From NCBI GenBank assembly GCA_007449985.2, contig VIIQ02000205.1, positions 62,001-126,000 of the forward strand: a stretch of DNA of 64,000 nucleotides. Reading direction: 5' to 3'. Of this stretch, positions 24,801 to 32,491 are shown piece after piece. The position numbers and the translations under genes are program-made. Below the pieces are notes generated by a model. It searched no databases and was not told the DNA's origin. It worked only from the letters and a program-made list of their open reading frames with translations. This stretch comes from Desmodesmus armatus (taxonomy: Eukaryota; Chlorophyta; Chlorophyceae; Sphaeropleales; Scenedesmaceae). How positions within the stretch are numbered: position 1 is the stretch's first letter; each line of letters starts with the position of its first letter.

Positions 24801-25428
24801 GTTCAGGTGCCTTCATTTTGTTGCGGGCCCACCGTTCAGTGGCCGCTATGACTTCTTCAGCTGTGGTGGCCAGTCTGCCCTCAGGTGTTTGCACCGCCCT
24901 GAGTGCAACGGGAGGGTTGGGTGTGTGCTTGCCAAGGGCAAGCTTGTTGCCTAGTTTTTGGTTGGAGTCTAGCAATGTACGGAAGGCAGTGGTGGCCTCC
25001 TGCTCTTGTATCTTTGTGTGTTCTTTATCAATGCGGTTCCGTCTTTCACGCAGGCGGGCTTGGGTGGCTTTGAGCGCGTCCTCCCTTGTTGCGTCAGGGT
25101 GGCGTTCCTCATATCGCTCAGCAAGGGCGACTACCTCGGCTTCAGTGCCATCGGCTGCGTCTCCCATTGAGCCGTCCGCTCGCAGGCGGTGCATCAGGCG
25201 GGCGGTGGTTTGCAGCAGGGCAACTGTTTTCCTGCGAGCCTTTGCTTCTTTCCTGGGACGGTAGTGCGTCCCTTTCACGTTTGCCGGTCTCGTGGGGCAT
25301 ACCTCCATCATAGTCGCGCGGGACGTTTGAAGCAGCGAGCTTAGCTGTGCGCCTAGGTCATTGATGATCTGCCTGGCCGCGGTTTCCCCCAGTTCGGTCA
25401 GCGGGCGCGGCTTGTCCGCATTGTGTTG
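21805..25428 (-). CDS. LINE reverse transcriptase with PHD-like finger (5' truncated)
   Basis: About 1,200 codons open from the LINE 5' border to a stop at 21805. RT motifs in order: KGTPLELDFYRRIGLE, ASQTGFRSKRSTAQQI, QADMTEAFDTISHDK, GTIQGDSLSPFLFILY and the catalytic YADDLNAL (about 23,880), then HLGVLLTMN. Near the C-terminus, about 22060-22220, a Cys4-His-Cys3 pattern (CEYCARP, CKICTTCDRWYHNEC, CKEC) fits a PHD finger, a chromatin-reading module. No endonuclease precedes RT. The in-frame Met at 25449 lies in duplicated host sequence, so the native start is lost. Confidence 0.85.
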   Translation of the reverse strand, partial: QHNADKPRPLTELGETAARQIINDLGAQLSSLLQTSRATMMEVCPTRPANVKGTHYRPRKEAKARRKTVALLQTTARLMHRLRADGSMGDAADGTEAEVVALAERYEERHPDATREDALKATQARLRERRNRIDKEHTKIQEQEATTAFRTLLDSNQKLGNKLALGKHTPNPPVALRAVQTPEGRLATTAEEVIAATERWARNKMKAPEPNGKTGKYLPQEAPRNYPWERAELSADGDPMKDNLPTGPRRWLYNAIDDEVAFHTCLKTLARGKAAGPDGVATELLQALPPSGKQALHNIIKLMWTTGLTPDSRKESTTIMLYKHKGTPLELDFYRRIGLEITVYKVWTRMVTFAMADRAERQNMLSASQTGFRSKRSTAQQIEMMVMAMEDAYWYKQDIYLLQADMTEAFDTISHDKLLCILYDLGFPTDAIEVVKDLYMGAQTRFQTPHGPTAPIPIDRGTIQGDSLSPFLFILYIEPLLRWLHSGRHGYVPGCLKDSQVPDDQRHTSSITYADDLNALTGSLAKLKHQAKKLSAYTTWGHLVVNHKKTTVTGALHHSQPNKSYDDQRLKEQLEGHITVQGKPITYHHPKTPFRHLGVLLTMNLDYKPQFKATVEQLANAANALKTSWASPFQKLRILKSSLRAAVSHVLTMAPFTSPEIKKLDGILCKIAKQAHGLSVSMSTIGAHEDTAKGGLGCPSLEVEHTIICTQRLTRALNDEGPLGRLTCALMQRQCTATDALSVSQLPHVSRYCMRVRQALAMQKARIILKKDGRRQAALDALAPLAASLTKLEAEPSEWDRRLVADIQVLHSVGINTVEHMLCHKRINVLPALAIVSIMVKNKVKPKHIAAWRRVTHYLSTGVPWTEVCRAPPEQESRPLHSDFHRNMQAHWPGNRTMWNNPIPGTHTDLHALSGMHQDLEHQALQARNTTVEYIRSLEQASGPSGKTYRHTVEIADAPVSRRTCTGYRLYTNACKAAPRRPSQPGEPPPTQKHMAALGAKYSFTEERIASVQALCSSRTQQQAIVQWAPCVQPGWQIATQQASGYKVHCMSEATPADLQQFGLDTQRPCEYCARPATSTEQTCKICTTCDRWYHNECIQRVHGEDSAETPEPYTCKECHEQQYTAQSLPNDIKLYRVEWKEASEAIPTIRASATPQALRELEELLASQHVHDDSQVKRPCSNAQESLHLRLKECTMWPLAKQSARN

Positions 25429-25962
25429 TTCCGCGACACACCAACACACTGAGACGGTGCCTCGTCAGCATTCACCCAACCAGCCCGGCCCTTGCCATTG
25501 AACCTCTCATCACTCCTGCAGATCCTGGAGTACACAACAGACGGGAATGTCTCGCCAGCCTGCGGCTGAATGGTTGGGCGAAGGCAGCGAGAGCTAAAAT
25601 CAGCTTCTGCCCATAAAGCATCTTCGCATGCGACATCGCGGTCTGGGCAGTTGACGCAGGCACACTTGACTGGCATTTCTGAACCCATGGACTTGGTGTC
25701 CCCGTCTGCTGTTTTGTACAATTGGTCCATGCCAGCCCGAACCGAGTCATCGTCACGGGTGGCACCGGGTGGCAGGTTGAAGCAAGGAGATGTGGGGCAT
25801 GCGATGTCACACCATGCCTGCATACCAAGCGTCGTGCCAGACACCCATTGTTTGCCAAGCCCCGGCATGTCGACCAAGCCAGCACACAGGACGGCCGTCA
25901 AGTCCAGGGTGCATTGTTCACCCTCCGTGCACTGCCCTCCAGTAACGGGGCGCCAGCCAGTG
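25429..25962 (-). repeat. 534-bp direct duplication flanking the LINE, right copy
   Basis: Counterpart of 12683-13216 at offset 12,746. Host reading continues unbroken upstream of 25962, showing that this is the original location of the sequence. Confidence 0.9.
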
Positions 25963-26281
25963 CCAATGTTGCGACAGGCGTCGAGGCAGCCAGCGTTGGG
26001 TGTGACCCAGGCGTGTTGGGGCTGCTGCAGGGGCCCTCCAAGTTTTGTACAACAACACAAGATGCACCAACATCAGAGCAGAACCTTTGGGGGTGTCGCA
26101 TGCGCATGCGCGAGCTGGCTGCTTCTACATGACGGGGTCTGCCATTCGGTATGCATGCCATGTCAGCAATCGACCAAGAGCCTGCAGGCTTGTCTGTGGG
26201 GTCTTGCAGAGACAGCGCGGCGCAAACATCGGTCAGAATCAGCACCAACAGACTGATCATGATGCCCTGAGACCCCTTCAT
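25429..26281 (-). pseudogene. 5' part of the Cys-rich secreted protein gene, disrupted by a LINE
   Basis: Start ATG at 26281 gives MKGSQGIMISLLVLILTDVC, a signal peptide. A variable segment follows, then the Cys-rich region (CLDACRNIGTGWRPVTGGQC, CAGLVDMPGLG, WCDIACPTSPC, CACVNCPD). Exons are joined by an intron whose acceptor is probably the CTGCAG before the QPQHAWVTPN codons; the donor is unclear. At 25428 the host frame enters LINE sequence and stops after about ten codons, so the product loses KAATYSVWCPLAE. I do not recognise the family. Cys pairs and the signal peptide suggest a disulfide-bonded extracellular or wall protein. A paralogue is at 30401-31336. Start chosen because the leader follows it directly. 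Confidence 0.65.
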
Positions 26282-26617
26282 GGCTGCATGCAGTGGACGA
26301 AACCTCAGGCGGTCTATTTTAGTAAAGCTTCGCTGTCCACCGGGAGTGATTGACGAATAAGAATTGAAACGAGATAGGAACGTATTGGTCGTGGAAGCCA
26401 GTGCTATCAGAACGCGTGTCTGAACTCGACTTGCGGCGCAACCGCTCGCGACATCGAGTTCGGAACATGCTGCGACGTAATCGCCCACATCGCACGAGGG
26501 TCGCACCAAAATCATATGTTGTTACTATCCAGATGTTGCCACTCGCATTGATATGTGCACTGCTTGGCGTTTTCAAAGACCCAAAGTCTGTTCAGGTGCC
26601 CACACAGCAGCAATAAC
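26282..26617. promoter_or_regulatory. Divergent promoter region, copy A
   Basis: 336 bases between the minus-strand Cys-rich gene start (26281) and the plus-strand epimerase start (26618). Parts of it are similar to 30110-30400 in inverted order (gatgtcgcgagcgg-like block, RFRPLHAA-like codons), so the intergenic block was copied together with the genes on both sides. Confidence 0.55.
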
Positions 26618-29600
26618 ATGATGTTGGTCTCTGCATGCATATGTCGATTATGCCTCCTCCTTGCTTTCGTATATGCTGGAAGTGGAAGAAGCTTGCATAG
26701 CATACAATCTGAACCCCAGCAGCCAAGTGTTGGTCCCATGCTGAAGAATGTCTATCGCTTCTGGCTCCAGCATGGCCCTGATCATCAGTATGGTGAGCCT
26801 ATCTGCTGCCGCAAGCCATGGTTCCTAGCAGTCCCTGCTGTTATCATCACAGCAGAAGGTCGGACCTTCTTGCAACAGTAGAGATGCAGTCAGCGCAGTG
26901 TGGGCTTATTTGCCAGAGCAATCCAGCATGGGTGCACTGGTTGATTCTCTTGCAGCAGTAGAGATGCGCTCACTTTGATCCCAATGCAGGTGGTTTTCAT
27001 GGCACCTTGGACAGGCAAGGCAACCCAATCCCACCAACTACCAAGACACTTGTGCAGCAGGTCAGGAATGGGCCCTCCTACAAACCCCCTGCATAAATGG
27101 CGCCACAGATCGTCCTGCAGTGTGTTCCCAGGGCGCCATAGTGTGGCACAAGCTGCCCCCAGGGGCATTAGGGCGCATCTGAATCGCCGCATATGAGCTG
27201 GAGCAGGCCCGCTGCCAGAATTGCACCATACAGCTGCTGCTTATATAAGCAATATATTAGCTATGGAAACACAAAGCTTTCTTAGGTGTCACACGCGGGT
27301 CTTGACAGTGTGTGCAGGTGCCGGGCCGCTCTGTGACAGAGTTGACATTTGCCCAATGCGCTCATGCATGTGGATCAGGTCTTTCCCTCCATTGCACGCC
27401 ATGCATGCAGGCACGCCACCTTTGGTCTTTCAGTACTTTCCTGATGGCACAGCCACAGCAGTGGGGCTTCAAGGCTGAGCTTGTCCGCCGTGCAGCTGAC
27501 AGCGCCTACGCCTTCATGCGTGACAACATGCTGACAAACGACACACTTGCAGGAGGTGAGCTACTCGGCGCAAGAGAAGAACAGGGCGCTGGGCACCTCC
27601 TGGAACAATGAATGTATAGGCGTCTCCCATCGGTGTGAGGCTTTGCCTTGGGCTCCCGGCAGTCGGGTTTACTCGGCTGTTGCGTGTGTGGCCCACACCA
27701 CTGGGCCAGCCGGTGGGGTCCGCCCCCTCAATACCCAACAAAAAACGAGAAGACAGCTGCACATTGTGATGGCGCTCTCATTATGGGAGGAATGCCGGTT
27801 GAGACAGAGGCCAGGTTCAAGCTTGAGCTGTAAGTTCCAGAGTGGGACAACCGTGTTCAATCAAGGCAAAATATTTGGTTGTGACAGGCAAGACTCAGTT
27901 TAGTGACACTGTTGCGTGATGCGTGAACTTCATGGCATGGCTACTCCCGACGTTGCTGCTGCTCTTGCAGGCAGGCTGTTTGTGTACGAGACCACCCGCG
28001 ATGGCGCAGTATCCAACTCCAGCATCAATCTCTATGGCAATGCATTTGCGGTTTATGGCCTGTCATCCTATGCACAAGCCACCGGTAGCCAGGAGGCTCT
28101 TCAACTGGCAACGAACACAGTCAGCACACTCGATCAACTCTTTCACAGCAACACCACTGGAGGGTATGATGAGACAACCGCACATTTTGCCCTGCACAGC
28201 ATACAGCTACGTGGCTTTTCAAACAGCAGCACTACACCTGACAGCCTGTCAGTGACTGCCGACAGGAGCACTGGCAGTGTGGTGCGTGATTCCGACAATG
28301 GTGGCTGCATCGCTCAAAGCAACAGCACAGCATGCACGCCAAGGCTGTCCCAGTCCCTCAACACACTCCTCCACATGACAGAGGCCTTGACGGAGTTGTC
28401 AAAGGCCAGCAGGGGATCAAATCCTGCTGTGACAGCTCGTCTTCTGGAGCTGGTGCAGCTGCTGACTGGTCCGCTGGTCGTCAGGACAGGTGTTGATTCA
28501 GGGCCCAATAGGCCTGCAGCGTACCTTGCGTAAGTGGCAATGTGTCCCTCTTGATACCATATGCTTTGCAGGCGCCCCATGCAGATGATCCTGCTGGGTT
28601 GTGTGCATGGGTTGCTCACTGAGCATTGATGTGACATCAATGTTTCAAACATGTGTCAAGAAGACCCACGGTGCAATGCTCCACGCCAACACATGTACCT
28701 GATGTAGCCTACTCAATGCTGCAGTGCTGCCCTTTCATGGCCAATCTCAGGCCCAACTACAACCCTCTGAACTGGACCCCTGTGCTAGCATCAGCAGCTG
28801 CTGACCCCACTGTAACCCAGCGTCCCTGGCCGCTTGGGGACTATGTGGACTACGGGCACAACCTGGAAGCTGCCTGGCTGTTTGCTGACTCTGTGGAGGA
28901 GCTTCAGACAAGGGGTGCTGTCAACAGCAGCACAGCTGCTGGGATGCTTGCTGTGCTTCAGGAGATAGCGGAAGCAGCAGTGACAGCCGGCTATGATGCA
29001 ACACATGGTGGCATGTAAGTTGGCAACAAGGTGGTCCAACCCCTTGTCGGAATTGCATACGCCTTCTGCACCACTGCTGCTGGGCGGCATATTTGCCGCA
29101 AATTTACAATCACGCCCCAATGGCTGAGGGGAATTGTGAACAGGGACCCACAGTAAAACTGCGCAGACATCACCCTTCCCTCCTTGTGACGAGTGGCAAA
29201 CAATCTGAGTTGCCTCCAAACCCTTGCTGGTGCAAGTTTGTTGGCAGCATCTTGGGCGCACCCTCCCCCACCAGCTATGTTGAGTGGTCAACCGTATGGT
29301 TTCTTCATGGCCATTTTGTTTGTCTCGCCATCCTTGCTGATGCAGATTTGACGGCAGCATCTTGGGTGCACCCTCCCCCACCAGCCCCTACAAGATCTGG
29401 TGGGCCCAGGCTGAAGCCCTCCTGGGCTTGTCCTGGCTGCACAACCGCACCGCTGATGTTGAGTACAACACGCTACTACAACAAACCATCGGCTACATCG
29501 CAAACAACCTCGAAGACCAACAATATGGGGAGTGGTACTGGCAGTGTGGGCCGTCTGGGTGTCCCGTGGCTTTTCCGGGTCCAGCTGGGGGTCCAGATTT

Positions 29601-29685
29601 TGCAGCAACGGTCAAGGGGACTGCATGGAAGGCGAGCTACCACACGGGTCGTGCGTTGTTGAGGATGGTGCAGGCAGGGTACTGA
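26618..29685 (+). CDS. Secreted N-acylglucosamine/cellobiose 2-epimerase family protein
   Basis: AGE family, (alpha/alpha)6-barrel sugar epimerases or isomerases. Six exons: 26618-26792, 26990-27060, 27411-27555, 27971-28529, 28751-29014 and 29346-29685 (TGA). All phases match, giving 517 residues. The start gives a signal peptide (MMLVSACICRLCLLLAFVYA), so the enzyme is probably secreted or enters the endomembrane system. Family motifs: GGFHGTLDRQG, ARHLWSFSTF, NLYGNAFAVYGLS, SLNTLLHMTEAL, DYGHNLEAAWLF, KIWWAQAEALLGL, YGEWYW and WKASYHTGRALL. The His of GHN and the Trp/Glu of KIWWAQAEA are catalytic or substrate-binding positions in the family. Length is somewhat above the usual ~400, from the leader and an insertion before GHN. 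Substrate (cellobiose, mannose or GlcNAc) cannot be read from sequence. Divergent from the Cys-rich gene. Confidence 0.88.
29223..29384 (+). repeat. Duplicated acceptor and start of epimerase exon 6
   Basis: 29223-29274 repeats 29333-29384 (offset 110) with several mismatches. It covers the end of intron 5 and the first ~40 bases of exon 6. The upstream copy has a degraded acceptor (tgcaag for tgcaga) and lies wholly in the intron. Confidence 0.8.
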
Positions 29686-29758
29686 GGCAGTTGTGTGGGG
29701 CTGATGGGTTGGTTTGGAAGGTCTGGGGTTGTTGAGGACACTGACCAAGACGGCATGT

Positions 29759-29763
29759 TGTAA
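29759..29763 (+). terminator. UGUAA poly(A) signal of the epimerase gene
   Basis: TGTAA about 75 bases downstream of the stop at 29685. Confidence 0.55.
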
Positions 29764-30003
29764 CTGGAAGTGACAGCTGGCTTGGTGGTGATTTCGATCG
29801 CCCTCACACCTGACCAGAGAGACTGGGGTACGCAAGTAGGCCCTCTGGGAACCCTGATGAGCCTAAGGCTCGCTGGCTAGTGCCGAGCTTGGGACCTTGT
29901 CCCCAATTACTATACTGTACTGTAATCCAGCGCACTATCTGTCCGTGGGCACAGGGGAAATCCGATTCCTCGGAGGCACTGCTGGCCCATCCAGTCGTGA
30001 AAA

Positions 30004-30109
30004 GCCGTTGCTGGGCTTCAGCTTGGATGCTATGCAAGCCGCTCCCACTCCCAGCAAGTAACAAAGCAAGGAGGCGGCACACAGGACAGACGCATGTAGC
30101 GACCACCAT
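30004..30109 (-). pseudogene. Orphan copy of epimerase exon 1
   Basis: Reading leftward from an ATG at 30109, the translation (MVVATCVCPVCRLLALLLAG, then GSGLHSIQAEAQQ) parallels exon 1 of the epimerase gene (leader then SGRSLHSIQSEPQQ). Similarity stops near 30004 and no further epimerase exons follow. It is divergent from the Cys-rich paralogue at 30401, as the intact epimerase is from the disrupted copy. Confidence 0.75.
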
Positions 30110-30400
30110 CAGTGGCTCGCGACCTCTGAATCGCAGATGGTCCTGGCACGATCTTCCTGTGGCGTGGGCGATTATGCCGCGGCATGTTTCGAACCCGATG
30201 TCGCGAGCGGTTACGGCATCAGAAGCGGAAGTCAGGCATGCGTACGTACTAATTGCAGTAGCTATCACGATCAACCTGTCCCTATATCTCGTTCATTTTC
30301 TGCTCGCAACACTCACTCCCGGTAAACAGCGAGGCATGCCAAAATGGACTGCTTGAGGTATCGTCCACTGCATGCGGCCATTAAGGGGTCTCAGCGCATC
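30110..30400. promoter_or_regulatory. Divergent promoter region, copy B
   Basis: Inverted, diverged copy of 26282-26617, between the orphan epimerase exon and the second Cys-rich gene. It probably drives the Cys-rich gene. Confidence 0.5.
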
Positions 30401-31336
30401 ATGCTGTGTCTCGTGGTGCTGCTTATGACCGATCTTTGTGCTGCACGGTCCCTGCAAGACCCCACAGGCAAGCATCAAGGCTCGTCGGTCCATTGTCTGG
30501 CATGCTGTGAAGGCATTACTACCGCATGGCAGACCTCGGTACAAAAAGCAGCAGGCATGCACATGCGCGCCGCACCAACGACCCTTCCGTGTTTCGCTCT
30601 CAGAGCTCTCCGAGCTCTCATCGGATGACGTTGCATCTTGTGTTGTTGCGCAGAACTCGGAAGGCCACTGCAGCAGCCCCAGCATGCTTGGGTGACACCT
30701 AACAGTAGCTGCTTGGACGCCTGCCGTGCTATCGGCCCTGGCTGGCGCCCAGTTACTGGAGGGCAGTGCATGGAGGGTGCACAGTGCACCCCAGACTGTA
30801 GGATCTCAGAGATGACATTCGTCCTGTGTGCTGGCCTGGTCGACATGCCGGGACTTGGCACACAATGGGTGTCTGGCACGACATTTGCTATGCGGGCAAC
30901 TTGCGAGATCGCATGCCCCACTAAGCCTTGCTTCACCCTGCCCCCCGGTGCCACCCGTGACGAGGGTGATGTCACAGCTGGGATCAGCCATTTGTGCACA
31001 GCTGCAGACGGGACGCTCAAGAAGTTGACAGAGTCTCCTATGCCCGTTAAATGTGCCTGTGTCAACTGCCCCGGGTTGGAGCATGATGCCGCGTGTGAGA
31101 ACCCTTTGTGGGCTGCAGCAGCTATGAGCTCCCACTGCCCTCTCCCAACCATCCAGCCACAGGCTGGTGAACCATTCCCGTCTGTTATATATTCAAGAAT
31201 TTGCAGGAGTGTTCAGAGGTTTGGTGGCATGCCATGGAGGGCTGGCTGGGTGAATGCTACAAAGCAACCGCCGATGTGCGTTGGTGTGGCGCTGAGGGCT
31301 GAAGCTTACAGCGTTTGGTGCCCTGCAGCTGGGTAG
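30401..31336 (+). CDS. Cys-rich secreted protein, intact paralogue
   Basis: Family not recognised. Start ATG at 30401 (MLCLVVLLMTDLCAARSLQD) gives a signal peptide; the ATG used in the other copy is ATT here, and an alternative ATG lies at 30344. The Cys-rich region is open to a TAG at 31334-31336 and includes QPQHAWVTPNSSCLDACR, GGQCMEGAQC, CAGLVDMPGLG, CEIACPTKPCF, CACVNCPGLEHDAAC, YSRICRS and YSVWCPAAG. An intron or frame change separates leader and Cys-rich region: the likely acceptor is the CTGCAG just before the QPQHAWVTPN codons, and a GC donor after GACCCCACAG is possible. About 16 cysteines are shared with the LINE-disrupted copy. Probably disulfide-bonded and extracellular (inference). 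Confidence 0.65.
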
Positions 31337-32170
31337 TGCGTACTGTACATTAGTAAATGCCAAAACAGCGGCAGTGTATGCACTACTGAGGGGGTGCCTC
31401 TCAGCCATCTGATGGATTTAGTGGGGCTGGTGAGCATTCCAGGTAAAACCAACACAGGCTTTAGTCGCCTGCTCATCTAAAATGTAGGACGGAATGGCCC
31501 GTTGCGGCTGGCAGCATTGTGCTGTTGTATCGATCCGGACAGAGCGTTGTTGCAGCCTCACTGCTACAACTGTTGCAGTGAGGTGTGCATGCTCACGCGT
31601 GCACTGTGTGTCGTCACTTGCCAGACGGTGACCTTACCAGAGTAAATAATGAATTGGTAAAACCAAAAAAATAATAATGAATTGTTGTCTCAATGTTGCA
31701 AACCGCATCTTGTTTACAGATGAGGAACTGTCTTGAATGGTTGGATCTGAGCCCATCAGGGACATTTAGTGGCAACATTCACGTGCCTTGTGCACACCTG
31801 TGAAGCTTGGCATGCATCAGATGGGTGGCACCAACAGCATTGCAGTGTTGCCATGTGTACCTACTGTGCCTACGGCTGCTACATATGCCCTAGTACATAT
31901 GTACCTTCCTGTGCGTGCGCTTCCGGCAATCAGACAATTCAAGAGAAGCTTGGCGCAAAATGGCCCTTCGCCAACCCTGAGGTGCTTTGGAAGACCGCCC
32001 AATGCAATGGCGCTGCGTCACATGCCCACTGTGGTGGCACATGCCATGAGCAGTGGGCATGAGCAGGGCGCAAGACCAGGAAGCAGATCCGCTGGCGGCT
32101 GATGTAAAGCGACATGCTGCATGCCACCCTGAAAAATCCTGCTTGAAACCGCCAGAAACCGCCAGCCCTG
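31337..32170. other. Intergenic, convergent 3' ends, no gene seen
   Basis: Contains 3' flanks of the Cys-rich paralogue and of psaG. An AT-rich patch near 31640-31700 has a repeated aataatgaattg. No exon recognised. Confidence 0.5.
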
Positions 32171-32175
32171 TTACA
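32171..32175 (-). terminator. UGUAA poly(A) signal of psaG
   Basis: TGTAA on the minus strand, about 320 bases downstream of the psaG stop codon. Confidence 0.5.
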
Positions 32176-32491
32176 AAGGTGTTGTACACAGCACACCAAA
32201 ATTGCTGATCAAGCTGGTGCAAGCTGCATACCGCAGCCGCACGCCAAAATTGCTGCACTGTTCACGCAGCCCAGTACATTGCCTGTTCTACAACAGCACC
32301 AAGAGCCAGTCCCATCCACCAAACACCACACCACAGCACGCCACAGCATACACACCGACCCCCTACCCGCACAGCGACACACTGATCAGCTGTCCTGCAG
32401 GATAGCGCCGCCATAACACCGCCTTGCAGGAACAGCTGGGGTGCTGTGGGGAGAGTCACAACCAGAAAGGCTGCGTGTCAGTACATCACAA

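Larger units (their letters stand above)
13217..25428 (-). mobile_element. Dualen/RandI-like LINE, 5'-truncated, carrying a nested LTR element
   Basis: Non-LTR retrotransposon read on the minus strand. Order: reverse transcriptase with YADD, a PHD-like Cys/His finger, a possible PCIF1-WW-like region, RNase H, a CCHC knuckle, a PD-(D/E)XK restriction-like endonuclease, a basic tail, then a 276-bp tandem repeat and a short TTAC/CACT tail. RNase H plus a restriction-like endonuclease recalls the Dualen/RandI family first found in Chlamydomonas, which also carries an APE endonuclease upstream of RT. No APE domain is present here, so the copy is probably 5' truncated. It lies in the same orientation as the host Cys-rich gene. 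Without the nested element it would be about 7.2 kb. Breaks: the LTR insertion, one frame change (21805-21889) and two in-frame stops (about 21530 and 20669). Confidence 0.8.
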
